NCBI GenBank assembly: GCA_946540075.1
Contig: CAMNHZ010000008.1
Location: 1-23,501, forward strand
Length of the DNA: 23,501 bases
Direction of reading: 5' to 3'
From: an uncultured Bacillota bacterium
GTDB lineage: Bacteria > Bacillota_I > Bacilli_A > RF39 > UBA660
The position numbers and the translations under genes were made by a program. Numbering within the stretch: the stretch's first letter is position 1; each line of letters begins with the position of its first letter. Positions 14,922-22,779 of this stretch are shown here, piece by piece. The notes beneath the pieces were generated by a model. That model searched no databases and had not been told where the DNA came from. It saw only the letters and a list, made by a program, of their open reading frames with translations.

Positions 14922-14955
14922 AAAGTTATAATTTTTATAACTTTTTATTTTTTTT
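14920..14955 (+). terminator. Intrinsic terminator after the unknown helical protein gene
   Basis: AAAAAGTTATAA pairs with TTATAACTTTTT, followed by a long T run reaching 14955. Confidence 0.85.
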
Positions 14956-14966
14956 GATAAAAATCA

Positions 14967-14994
14967 TTGACATAGGGTAGGGAAAAGTGATAAT
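14967..14994 (+). promoter_or_regulatory. Promoter for the transglycosylase-like gene
   Basis: A consensus TTGACA (14967-14972) precedes GATAAT (14989-14994) with a 16-base spacer; TAATAT two bases on is an alternative -10. Confidence 0.65.
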
Positions 14995-15016
14995 ATGACC
15001 TAATGGGCAAAAATTA

Positions 15017-15025
15017 GAGGGGGGG
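15017..15025 (+). promoter_or_regulatory. Ribosome binding site containing a run of seven G
   Basis: GAGGGGGGG five bases before the ATG at 15031. The seven-G tract is striking in such AT-rich DNA and could alter the spacing to the start if its length varied. Confidence 0.7.
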
Positions 15026-15030
15026 ATATA

Positions 15031-16185
15031 ATGAAAGAAGTAAAGAATTTAAAATTAGGTATCTTAAATGAGTTTTTAAAGAGATCTAGCAAGATAAGTG
15101 TCGCACTTAACCTAGGTATTTCAGGAACTGCAGTATATTCAATGACAGATGTAGCTGCTGCTAAAACAACTGTTAATGTTTTTGATAAAGAGAATGTTCG
15201 TCCAAAGGAAAAAGTAAAAAAGATAAAGGATAAAATAAAAAAGAATAAAAAGGAAAAAGAAAAAGATCCTAATGAAGAAAATTTAGATAATTTATTAGAA
15301 CAACTTGCTCAGTTTTATAATTTAGATGCTAATGTTGTTAAACAAATATATAATTATAATAGAGATGCAATTATTATGGATAGGAAACCATCTTTTAAAC
15401 TTATTGAGTTAATAGAATTATATATTAAACAAAATAATATTGTTTTACCTCAAAAAACAAAGTTTAAAATAGGTACTAAGAATAAAAAGAAAATAGAAAA
15501 TTTTAAAAAGACAAATATGTATAAAATTTATAAAAAGTATGGTAAAAGATATGGTGTTGATCCTGATTTATTAATTGCTCGTGATATGCAAGAATCTAGT
15601 TTATCTAGTAATACTACTTATAATCCTTATGGTGCGACAGGACCATCACAAATTGAATATACATTGATTGGAACTAAATTAACTGCCTATAATTATGAAA
15701 CTAACAGATATGATACTGAAAAAATAACAATTGATAAAATGACAAACTTAGATAGCAATATTCGCCTTGGTACAATGCGTTTTGCGCGTTGTTTAAAGAA
15801 AACACATGGTAATGTTTATGCTGCTTTACAATGGTATAATTATGGACTTATATTTAAGAAAGCTATTAATAAATATGCCAAAGATAAAGGAATTACATTT
15901 GATGATGTATTAAAAAACATTAATGATTTGGGTTGGCAAAAGTATATTGATGATATTCATTATAATCCTAGTAAATATATAAAGAATTGGCATCAACATA
16001 CATATGGTGACAATAAGTATTATAAACGAATTATGAAAAATATTTATGACGCGGATAATGTTTTAGAAGTTGAACAAGAAAATGGTTTATGTTTAATTAA
16101 TTTAAATAATAATCAGAATATGACTATTACTAATGAAGATAATAATTATATTGCCCATGTTAAAACTAAAACATTAAGTAAATAA
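15031..16185 (+). CDS. Secreted lytic transglycosylase-like (SLT domain) protein
   Basis: 384 residues. The N-terminus has basic residues and then a hydrophobic stretch (about 24-45) ending VAAAKTT, consistent with export. A lysine-rich linker (about 57-90) and a helical region follow. The SLT-type domain occupies about 165-290. It starts at KYGKRYGVDPDLLIARDMQESSL, with the likely catalytic Glu at 188, continues with GATGPSQIE (in place of the usual GALGLMQ-type motif), and ends with ALQWYNYG (the AxxxYNxG-type motif). It probably cleaves peptidoglycan glycan strands, but the GPSQIE variant is unusual. The C-terminal 90 residues are unassigned. The gene is a single unit with its own promoter and terminator, placed immediately before trhP1. 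Confidence 0.75.
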   Translation: MKEVKNLKLGILNEFLKRSSKISVALNLGISGTAVYSMTDVAAAKTTVNVFDKENVRPKEKVKKIKDKIKKNKKEKEKDPNEENLDNLLEQLAQFYNLDANVVKQIYNYNRDAIIMDRKPSFKLIELIELYIKQNNIVLPQKTKFKIGTKNKKKIENFKKTNMYKIYKKYGKRYGVDPDLLIARDMQESSLSSNTTYNPYGATGPSQIEYTLIGTKLTAYNYETNRYDTEKITIDKMTNLDSNIRLGTMRFARCLKKTHGNVYAALQWYNYGLIFKKAINKYAKDKGITFDDVLKNINDLGWQKYIDDIHYNPSKYIKNWHQHTYGDNKYYKRIMKNIYDADNVLEVEQENGLCLINLNNNQNMTITNEDNNYIAHVKTKTLSK

Positions 16186-16207
16186 GATAGATATACTATC
16201 TTTTTTA
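16184..16207 (+). terminator. Intrinsic terminator after the transglycosylase-like gene
   Basis: AGATAG pairs with CTATCT around a five-base loop, followed by TTTTTT; it begins at the stop codon. Confidence 0.85.
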
Positions 16208-16242
16208 TTTATTTTATTATATAATTTTAGGAGGTGAGACAC

Positions 16243-17061
16243 ATGAAATTAATAATTATGCCTAATAATAAAGATTTATCTATATATAGAAATGCAGATG
16301 CTTATTTACTTGGTATAGATGGACTTTCAGTAAATCAATCTGTTTATTTTAAAATGGATGAGATTAAATCTATCGCAAAAGAATTAAAAGATAGTAATAA
16401 AGAATTATTTATATCACTTAATAAGAATATGCATAATAATGACTTAAAGTATTTAAAAGAGGTATTACTTGAGTTAAATGATATTGATATAAATGGAGTG
16501 TTTTTCTATGACGTTAGTATAGTTAATTTAAAAGAAAAACTAAATTTAAATTATGATTTAGTATGGAATCAAGAACATTTTTCTACTAATTATAGTACAT
16601 GTAATTATTGGTATTCTAAGGGTGTTAATTACGTGTGTCTTTCAAATGAAATAACGCTTCGTGAGATAAAAGAAATAATAGATAATACTAAGATGAAAAC
16701 AATGGTTATGTTATATGGATATATACCTATGTTTACTTCTAAAAGAAAGATTATAAATAATTATAAGAATTATTTTAATATAAATGATAATTTTAATAAT
16801 TATAAGATATATAAAGAAGGTAATTATTATCCTATAATTAATGATAAGAATGTTACTACTGTATATTCATCTAAAATATTAAATGGAATTGAAGAATTAG
16901 ATGAGTTAAATAAACTTGATTATGTTTTAATTAATAGTTATGGGATTGATGATAATAAAATTAAAGATGTTATAGATTGTTTTAAAAATAGAAAAGTATT
17001 CTTTGATGAAAATAATGATAAGGGATTTCTTTATAAAGAAACTGTATATAAGGTGAAATAA
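16243..17061 (+). CDS. trhP1: Divergent U32-family protein, YrrN/TrhP1-like
   Basis: 272 residues. It resembles Bacillus YrrN in two recognisable blocks: VWNQEHFSTNYSTCNYW followed by KGV in the middle, and MFTSKRKIINNY further on. YrrN (TrhP1) works with YrrO (TrhP2) to form 5-hydroxyuridine at tRNA wobble position 34. The stretch where U32 proteins carry an H-G and nearby Cys reads LYGYIPMF here, so those positions are replaced, and the protein is more diverged than its neighbour. The ATG at 16243 is chosen because AGGAGGTG at 16230-16237 fits it; the in-frame GTG at 16234 lies inside that site. It overlaps trhP2 by one base. No good promoter is visible apart from a TATAAT at 16220-16225 that is too close to the ribosome binding site. 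Confidence 0.75.
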   Translation: MKLIIMPNNKDLSIYRNADAYLLGIDGLSVNQSVYFKMDEIKSIAKELKDSNKELFISLNKNMHNNDLKYLKEVLLELNDIDINGVFFYDVSIVNLKEKLNLNYDLVWNQEHFSTNYSTCNYWYSKGVNYVCLSNEITLREIKEIIDNTKMKTMVMLYGYIPMFTSKRKIINNYKNYFNINDNFNNYKIYKEGNYYPIINDKNVTTVYSSKILNGIEELDELNKLDYVLINSYGIDDNKIKDVIDCFKNRKVFFDENNDKGFLYKETVYKVK

Positions 17062-18245
17062 TGAAAAAGATAGAATTATTATCTCCGGCAGGAGATTTAG
17101 AAAGATTAAAAATTGCTTGTTTATATGGAGCAGATGCAGTATATATAGGAGGACCTATATTTGGACTTCGTGCGAATGCGAATAACTTTACATTTGAAGA
17201 AATTAAAGAAGGATGTAAATTTGCTCATGAACTAGGTAAGAAAGTACATGTTACTGTTAATATTGCTCTACATAATAAAGAATTAAAATATATTAAAGAA
17301 TACTTAAAAAAACTAGAAGAATGTGGCATAGATGCTATTATAGTAAGTGATCCATATATTATTGATACAGCTTTAAAAGAGACAAAAATCCCAGTACATG
17401 TATCAACTCAAGCTAGTACTTTAAACTATGAATCAGTAGATTTCTTTGAAAAACAAGGGGTATCTAGAGTTGTACTTGGAAGAGAAACATCTAAAGAAGA
17501 AATTAAAGAAATACTTGATAAGACTAATGTTGAAATAGAATGCTTTATTCATGGAGCTATGTGTTCATCATATAGTGGACGATGTGTTTTATCAAATTTC
17601 TTTACTAATAGAGATGCTAATAGAGGTGGATGTGCACAAATATGTAGATGGGATTTTGATTTATATGGAGATGATAAAAATATAACTAGTGAAAAACCAT
17701 TTACTTTTTGTACTAAAGATTTATCAATGATTAATCACATTCCAGAAATGATTGATATGGGTATATCATCACTTAAAATAGAAGGTAGAATGAGATCTAT
17801 ATATTATATTGCTACAGTAGTAAGTACATATAGAAAAGTTATTGATTCTTACTATGATGATCCTAATAATTATAAGTATGATCAAAAATTAAAGAAAGTA
17901 TTAGATGCTGTTGCTAATAGAGATTCTATCGCACAATTTTTTGATGGTAATTATGATGAGTCTACTCAATATTATAATGGTAGAATGGAATTATCTAATC
18001 AAGATTTCTTAGGTGTTGTAATTGATTATAATGATAAGTATGCAATTATAGAACAAAGAAACTATTTTAAAAAAGGTGATACTATAGAAATATTTGGACC
18101 TAATAATTGCTTAACTTATAAAGTTGATGAGATTATTGATGAAGATGGTAATACTATTGATGTAGTAAGACATCCAAGACAAATTGTTAAAATACCTATA
18201 GATTTTAAGGTAAATAAATATGATATGTTACGTATAAAAAGATAA
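17061..18245 (+). CDS. trhP2: U32-family tRNA hydroxylation protein TrhP2 (YrrO)
   Basis: 394 residues of a typical U32 family protein. It opens with ELLSPAGDLERLKIAC and GADAVYIGG, a TIM-barrel-like start. The family signature runs from C161: CFIHGAMC (H164, C168), then SSYSGRC (C175), C191 in RGGC and C195 in QIC. These cysteines are candidates for an Fe-S cluster as described for TrhP. The C-terminal region from about 300 is a small beta domain (NQDFLGVVIDYNDKYAIIEQR). It is needed with TrhP1 and prephenate for wobble uridine hydroxylation in Bacillus; earlier databases call it a collagenase-like peptidase, which is probably wrong. It lies directly after trhP1 with an AGGTGA site inside that gene. 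TrmR, which methylates the product, is upstream but separated by the three accessory genes. Confidence 0.88.
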   Translation: MKKIELLSPAGDLERLKIACLYGADAVYIGGPIFGLRANANNFTFEEIKEGCKFAHELGKKVHVTVNIALHNKELKYIKEYLKKLEECGIDAIIVSDPYIIDTALKETKIPVHVSTQASTLNYESVDFFEKQGVSRVVLGRETSKEEIKEILDKTNVEIECFIHGAMCSSYSGRCVLSNFFTNRDANRGGCAQICRWDFDLYGDDKNITSEKPFTFCTKDLSMINHIPEMIDMGISSLKIEGRMRSIYYIATVVSTYRKVIDSYYDDPNNYKYDQKLKKVLDAVANRDSIAQFFDGNYDESTQYYNGRMELSNQDFLGVVIDYNDKYAIIEQRNYFKKGDTIEIFGPNNCLTYKVDEIIDEDGNTIDVVRHPRQIVKIPIDFKVNKYDMLRIKR

Positions 18246-18264
18246 TATAAGAATATAATAAATT

Positions 18265-18284
18265 AACCATAAAATATTATGGTT
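18265..18284 (+). promoter_or_regulatory. Inverted repeat overlapping the greA -35 region
   Basis: AACCATAA and TTATGGTT form a perfect 8-bp stem with a four-base loop. It ends on the first two bases of the greA -35 box. There is no following T run, so it is not a standard terminator; it may be an operator or a weak 3' stabilising hairpin for trhP2 mRNA. Confidence 0.45.
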
Positions 18285-18311
18285 GACAAACTAATTTAAA
18301 TGTAGTAATAT
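18283..18311 (+). promoter_or_regulatory. Promoter for greA
   Basis: TTGACA (18283-18288) and TAATAT (18306-18311) are 17 bases apart. Confidence 0.75.
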
Positions 18312-18352
18312 GGTGAACGTATTAATTAGGTCAGAAATATGAGGTGAATACA

Positions 18353-18814
18353 ATGGCTAAATATTATTTAACAAAAGCAGGTTTAGAAGAAAAACAAAAA
18401 GAATTAGAATATTTAAAAAATGTTAAGAGACCTGAAGTTATTGAAGCATTAAAGGAAGCACGTTCTCTAGGTGATCTAAGTGAGAATGCTGAATATGATG
18501 CTGCCCGTAATGAACAAGCTGAAGTAGAAGGAAAAATTAGACAATTAGAAGCTATGCTTGATAATGTTGAAATTGTTACTGAAGTTAAATCTGATAAAGT
18601 ATCAATAGGTAATGTTGTTACTGTTGAATACATAGATGATGATGAAACAGAAAAATATACTATTGTAGGTAGTGCTGAAGCAGATCCATTTGAAAATAAG
18701 ATTTCTAATGAATCACCAATTGCCATCGCAATTATTGGTAAGAAAAAAGGTGATATCGTTGAAGTTGATAGTCCAAATGGTTCATATAATTTAAAAATTG
18801 TAGAAATAGGATAA
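18353..18814 (+). CDS. greA: Transcription elongation factor GreA
   Basis: 153 residues, close to the usual 158. GreA enters the RNA polymerase secondary channel and stimulates cleavage of backtracked RNA. The N-terminal coiled coil starts YYLTKAGLEEKQKELEYLK and carries the tip acidic residues in GDLSENAEYDAARNEQ. The C-terminal FKBP-like domain includes VGSAEADPFENKISNESPI and ends NGSYNLKIVEI. The ATG at 18353 is chosen since GAGGTGA at 18341-18347 precedes it and MAKYYLT is the standard N-terminus; the in-frame GTG at 18344 is part of that ribosome binding site. In Bacillus greA follows udk at the end of the yrr block. Here udk is absent and greA follows trhP2 directly, with its own promoter. 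Confidence 0.97.
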   Translation: MAKYYLTKAGLEEKQKELEYLKNVKRPEVIEALKEARSLGDLSENAEYDAARNEQAEVEGKIRQLEAMLDNVEIVTEVKSDKVSIGNVVTVEYIDDDETEKYTIVGSAEADPFENKISNESPIAIAIIGKKKGDIVEVDSPNGSYNLKIVEIG

Positions 18815-18835
18815 ACACTACATTGTAGTGTTTTT
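18814..18835 (+). terminator. Intrinsic terminator after greA
   Basis: AACACTACA pairs with TGTAGTGTT, followed by T residues; the stem starts on the stop codon. Confidence 0.92.
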
Positions 18836-18837
18836 AC

Positions 18838-18866
18838 TTGATTAAAAGGTAAAATTAGTATATACT
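18838..18866 (+). promoter_or_regulatory. Promoter for tig
   Basis: TTGATT (18838-18843) and TATACT (18861-18866) are 17 bases apart, directly after the greA terminator. Confidence 0.7.
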
Positions 18867-18893
18867 AGTGTAAATGAATTGGAGGAAAAAGAA

Positions 18894-20138
18894 ATGAAAG
18901 AAATAACAGTTAAAATTAAAGGTAAAGAATGGGAAAAAGCATTAGATGATGCATTTAATAAAGCAAACAAAAAAGTAACTATCGCTGGATTTAGAAAAGG
19001 TAAAGCTCCTAAAGAAATTTTTATTAAAAAATATGGTATTGAATCTTTATTCATGGATGCTGCTGATAGTGTAACTGATAAAGCATATCATAAGATGTTA
19101 GAAGAAGCAAAAGATTTAGAAATCATTGCTAGACCAGAATTAAATTTAAAATCATTAAATGAAAAAGGTGTAGAATTTGTATTTAAATTAACTTTAAAAC
19201 CAGAAGTAAAACTTGGTAAATATAAAGAATTAAAAGTTAAGAAAGAAAGTACAAAAGTAACTAAAAAAGAAGTAGATGAAACTATCGAAACTATGCGTAA
19301 TCGTTATGCTGAAAATGTTAATAAAGATGGAGAAGTTGCTGAAGGAGATACTGCAATTATCGATTTTGAAGGATTTAAAGATGGTGTAGCTTTCCCTGGT
19401 GGTAAAGGTGAAAACTATTCATTAAAGATAGGTTCTAATACTTTTATTCCTGGATTTGAAGAACAACTTATTGGTATGAAAAAAGGTGAAACTAAAGAAT
19501 TAAACTTAAAATTCCCTGAAGATTATCATGCTGAAGATTTAAAAGGACAACCAGTTGTATTCAAAGTAACAGTTAATGAAGTAAAAGAAACTGTTATTCC
19601 TGAAATAGATAAAGATTTCTTTGCTGACTTAGGTATGGAAGGTATAACTACTGAAGAAGAACTAAGAAAAGAAATCAAAAAACAAATTGAAACATCTAAA
19701 GAAGCAGAAGCTGAAAATAAATATATTGATGAATTATTAAAAGCTGCTTGTAAAAATATGAAAGTAGAAATTCCTGAAGTTATAATCGATGAAGAAATTA
19801 ATCGTATGATTGGACAATATAGCGAAAACTTAAAAATGCAAGGAATAACATTAGAACAATTCTATAAATTTACTAACTCTAATGAAGCTGCTTTACGTGA
19901 TCAAATGAAAGAAGAAGCTACTAACCGTGTAAATGCTAGATTCTTCTTAGAAGAATTAGTTAAAAAAGAAAAGATTAAAGTATCTGAAAAAGAAGTAAAA
20001 GATCGCGCTAAAGAATTAGCAGAAAGATATCAAATGAAAGAAAAAGAATTCTTAAATACATTTGGTGGATTAGATATGGTAAGATATGATTTAGAAATGA
20101 ATCAAGCTATTGAAAAATTAAAAGAATTAAATAAATAG
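18894..20138 (+). CDS. tig: Trigger factor chaperone
   Basis: 414 residues. A ribosome-associated chaperone with peptidyl-prolyl isomerase activity that receives nascent chains at the exit tunnel. The ribosome-binding signature GFRKGKAP is at residues 32-39. The FKBP-like domain spans about 150-245 (GDTAIIDFEG, then SLKIGSNTFIPGFEEQLIGM). The C-terminal helical chaperone arms follow, rich in Lys and Glu. The ATG at 18894 follows GGAGGA at 18881-18886 and gives MKEITVKIKGKEW; the in-frame TTG at 18879 overlaps that site and is rejected. It is a single-gene unit with promoter and terminator. In many Firmicutes clpX follows tig, but here transketolase does. Confidence 0.97.
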   Translation: MKEITVKIKGKEWEKALDDAFNKANKKVTIAGFRKGKAPKEIFIKKYGIESLFMDAADSVTDKAYHKMLEEAKDLEIIARPELNLKSLNEKGVEFVFKLTLKPEVKLGKYKELKVKKESTKVTKKEVDETIETMRNRYAENVNKDGEVAEGDTAIIDFEGFKDGVAFPGGKGENYSLKIGSNTFIPGFEEQLIGMKKGETKELNLKFPEDYHAEDLKGQPVVFKVTVNEVKETVIPEIDKDFFADLGMEGITTEEELRKEIKKQIETSKEAEAENKYIDELLKAACKNMKVEIPEVIIDEEINRMIGQYSENLKMQGITLEQFYKFTNSNEAALRDQMKEEATNRVNARFFLEELVKKEKIKVSEKEVKDRAKELAERYQMKEKEFLNTFGGLDMVRYDLEMNQAIEKLKELNK

Positions 20139-20140
20139 TA

Positions 20141-20166
20141 AAAATGGTACTTTAGTGCCATTTTTT
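20141..20166 (+). terminator. Intrinsic terminator after tig
   Basis: AAAATGGTAC pairs with GTGCCATTTT (one G-T wobble) around TTTA, followed by more T. Confidence 0.92.
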
Positions 20167-20215
20167 ATTATATTAATTAAATTATTTTAACTATCTTTTC
20201 TAATATTATTAAATT

Positions 20216-20224
20216 TGGTATAAT
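20216..20224 (+). promoter_or_regulatory. Extended -10 promoter for tkt
   Basis: TGGTATAAT is a full extended -10, about 32 bases before the start codon. No convincing -35 is seen. Confidence 0.55.
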
Positions 20225-20255
20225 ATTAATAGAATAATAAGAGGTGGCTAACTAT

Positions 20256-22247
20256 ATGGATACAGAGATTATTAATAATATAAAAGTTCTTGCAATAGAT
20301 ATGATAAATGAAGCTAAGAAAGGGCATCCTGGGATTGCTTTGAGTTCTGCTCCAATTATTTATACATTATTTAGTAGGCATTTAAATATAAATACTAATG
20401 ATTTAACATGGATTAATCGCGATCGTTTTATTATGTCTGCTGGTCATGGTTCTGCACTTTTATATGCTACTTTATATATGGCAGGTTATCCAATAACTTT
20501 AGATGATTTAAAAGATTTCCGTAAACTTGATTCTAAGACACCTGGACATCCTGAATATGGAAAGACACCAGGTGTTGAGTGTTCTACTGGTCCATTAGGT
20601 CAAGGATTAGCTACAGCAGTTGGAATGGCACTAGCTAATAAAATAGTACAATCTCGTTTTTATCTTAAAGAAAAGGGACGTTTTGGTAAGGTTTTAAGAG
20701 AAGAAATACTTGATCATAATATTTATGTTTTATGTGGTGATGGTGATTTAATGGAAGGTATTTCTTATGAAGCAGCATCATTTGCTGGAAATCTTAGATT
20801 AAATAATCTTATTGTATTATATGATTCTAATCATATGAGTATGGATGGTAATACTAATATGACTTTTACTGAGAATGTATTAGAACGTTTTAAAGCTCTT
20901 GGTTGGGATACAAGTATAGTAAATAATGGTAATGATGTTGAAGCTATAAGCAAAGCTATTGAAAGGGCTAAACATGAACCTAAACCTTCTATTATTGAAA
21001 TTAAAACTAAATTGGGTGATGGTTTATTAAAAGAAGGAACTAAAGAAGTTCATAGTGGTCCAGTATCAGGAGAAGATGCTGCTGTATTAAAACAAAAATT
21101 AGGATGGAATTTAACTCCATTTACAGTATCAGAACGAGCTCGTAATAACTTTATTAGTCAAATAAATTCTCATAGTAGTAAAAAATATCAAGAATGGGCA
21201 GATGAATATCGTAGATATGTAAATGAAGTACTTGATGGAGATAATAGTGCGTTTAACTTTTTAATTAATAAAGATAATGAAATTAATATTAATTTAGATA
21301 ATTGGGTTATTAGAGATGATGAGAAACTATCTACGGTTGAATCTAATAAAAAATTAATTGATAATATAGCTAAAATGATGCCTAATTTTATAGGAGGATC
21401 TGCTGATGTAAATGCAAGTACTAATACGTATATATCAAATGGGGAAGATATTACTATAAATAATTATAATGCTAGAAATATTTTCTTTGGTGTTAGAGAA
21501 CATGCAATGGGAGCTATTTTAAATGGATTGGCTTTAGAAAAATTTAGAGTATTTGGTTCTACTTTTCTAGCTTTCTCTGATTACTTAAAACCATCTATTA
21601 GAATGAGTTCCTTAATGAAACTACCTGTAACTTATATATTTACTAACGATTCAATTGAGATTGGAACTGATGGTCCTACTCATCAACCAATCGAACAATT
21701 AGCGCTTTTACGTGCAACACCTAATTTAAATGTATTTAGACCAGCTGATTTCTATGAAACAGTTGGATGTTGGAAATATATTCTTTCTAATAAAACAACA
21801 CCTAATGCATTAGTTTTATCCAAAACACCGATTAATGTTTTTAATAAGGATAGTGTTGATCTTGTATCTAAAGGGGCATATATTGTTCGAAAAGAAAAGA
21901 ATCTTCATGGTATAATTATTGCGACTGGAAGAGAAGTATCTATCGCACGTAGAATAGCTGAACAATTATATAATGAATCTAAATTAGATATAAGAGTAGT
22001 TAGTATGCCATGTCAAGAATTATTTATGATGCAAGATGAAACATATAGAAATGAAATACTACCTAAAGATGTAAGGACAATTGTAATTGAACCATCATCA
22101 TCACTTAGTTGGTATCAATTTGTTTATAGTAAGAAGTTCTTACTAACACTTGATGAATTTGGAGTAAGTGGTAAACCAACCGATGTATTAAAACATTTTA
22201 ATTATGATTTTGAAAGTTTGAAGAAAAGAGTTAAAGATTTATTATAA
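20256..22247 (+). CDS. tkt: Transketolase
   Basis: 663 residues, the full length of the family. A thiamine diphosphate enzyme that moves two-carbon ketol units in the non-oxidative pentose phosphate pathway. The N-terminal pyrophosphate-binding domain has KKGHPGIALSSAP, STGPLGQGLATAVGMA and the cofactor motif beginning GDGDLMEG at about residue 161 with VLYDSNHMS closing it. The pyrimidine-binding domain carries FFGVREHAMGAI with the catalytic-type Glu, and SIEIGTDGPTHQPIEQLALLRATP. The C-terminal domain begins near GAYIVRKEKN. GAGGTGG at 20241-20247 places the start at ATG 20256; the in-frame GTG at 20244 lies inside that site. It is followed by sirA-like and yneF genes, as in Bacillus. I see no terminator after it. 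Confidence 0.97.
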   Translation: MDTEIINNIKVLAIDMINEAKKGHPGIALSSAPIIYTLFSRHLNINTNDLTWINRDRFIMSAGHGSALLYATLYMAGYPITLDDLKDFRKLDSKTPGHPEYGKTPGVECSTGPLGQGLATAVGMALANKIVQSRFYLKEKGRFGKVLREEILDHNIYVLCGDGDLMEGISYEAASFAGNLRLNNLIVLYDSNHMSMDGNTNMTFTENVLERFKALGWDTSIVNNGNDVEAISKAIERAKHEPKPSIIEIKTKLGDGLLKEGTKEVHSGPVSGEDAAVLKQKLGWNLTPFTVSERARNNFISQINSHSSKKYQEWADEYRRYVNEVLDGDNSAFNFLINKDNEININLDNWVIRDDEKLSTVESNKKLIDNIAKMMPNFIGGSADVNASTNTYISNGEDITINNYNARNIFFGVREHAMGAILNGLALEKFRVFGSTFLAFSDYLKPSIRMSSLMKLPVTYIFTNDSIEIGTDGPTHQPIEQLALLRATPNLNVFRPADFYETVGCWKYILSNKTTPNALVLSKTPINVFNKDSVDLVSKGAYIVRKEKNLHGIIIATGREVSIARRIAEQLYNESKLDIRVVSMPCQELFMMQDETYRNEILPKDVRTIVIEPSSSLSWYQFVYSKKFLLTLDEFGVSGKPTDVLKHFNYDFESLKKRVKDLL

Positions 22248-22264
22248 AAATTATGATTATAAAA

Positions 22265-22305
22265 TACGCATAAGTATCATAATATAATGGTGATATTTAT
22301 GCGTA
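22265..22305 (+). promoter_or_regulatory. Long hairpin covering the sirA-like start codon
   Basis: TACGCATAAGTATCA (22265-22279) pairs with TGATATTTATGCGTA (22291-22305), 15 pairs with one G-T wobble. The loop of about 9-11 bases carries a TATAAT (22283-22288), and the ribosome binding GGTGA lies at the loop's edge and in the right arm. The ATG at 22299 is buried in the stem. There is no T run, so it is not a terminator. It may restrict translation from tkt read-through or act as an operator. Confidence 0.65.
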
Positions 22306-22715
22306 AATACTACTTATTTATAATAAATTCTAAATATTATAATGTATATAATGATAATCCAGATTTACTATATAAAGCTTTAAATATACTAGTTAATACG
22401 AGTGTTAATACATATAGTTTTGGATTTTCTATTCATAATCAGTTATGTGAGACTATTGATGTTGATTTATTAAGTCATTATTTTAATGAAAGATTTAATA
22501 TTAAGAATAATAAATATACTTATTTAATTGAAAATAATACTTTGAATGAATTATCTATTGTAATATTAAAAAAATCATGTATAAGAGTATTTACAAATTC
22601 AAATCTTCCTAGTTTTTTTAGGGTGTTTAAATTATATAATAAACGAATATTTGTGGTTGATTTTGAAAACAAAGATTATTTTTGGTTGAATCAATATTAT
22701 AGGAAGTATTTATAA
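22299..22715 (+). CDS. sirA: SirA-like replication-inhibitor family protein
   Basis: 138 residues. In Bacillus, SirA (YneE, about 148 residues) binds DnaA domain I and blocks re-initiation during sporulation. The protein here shares the N-terminal RKYYLFIINSKYY type strand and, most clearly, the C-terminal FVVDFENKDYFWLN segment, which matches the SirA FDFNSKRYGWLN pattern. The middle is divergent, so sequence alone would be moderate evidence. The gene order tkt-sirA-yneF is the same as in Bacillus, which raises confidence. The ATG at 22299 is preferred over the in-frame ATG at 22287 because GGTGA at 22289-22293 fits it and family members start with a short basic-aromatic segment. A TATAAT 10 bases upstream would give a nearly leaderless mRNA. 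The start lies in a strong hairpin. Confidence 0.72.
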   Translation: MRKYYLFIINSKYYNVYNDNPDLLYKALNILVNTSVNTYSFGFSIHNQLCETIDVDLLSHYFNERFNIKNNKYTYLIENNTLNELSIVILKKSCIRVFTNSNLPSFFRVFKLYNKRIFVVDFENKDYFWLNQYYRKYL

Positions 22716-22722
22716 TATTTTC

Positions 22723-22751
22723 TTGAAAAAAAAGTATATATATAGTAAAAT
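22723..22751 (+). promoter_or_regulatory. Promoter for the yneF-type gene
   Basis: TTGAAA (22723-22728) and TAAAAT (22746-22751) are 17 bases apart. Confidence 0.6.
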
Positions 22752-22779
22752 GAATGTGTGAGATAAGGAGGTAATATTC

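Noticed and set aside
16220..16225. TATAAT as promoter of trhP1
   Set aside because: A transcript from it would begin inside the ribosome binding site, and no -35 is present. The source of trhP1 transcription stays open.
18364..19054. Minus-strand open frames opposite greA and tig
   Set aside because: Serine- and phenylalanine-rich translations typical of antisense shadows of Lys/Glu-rich genes, without start signals.
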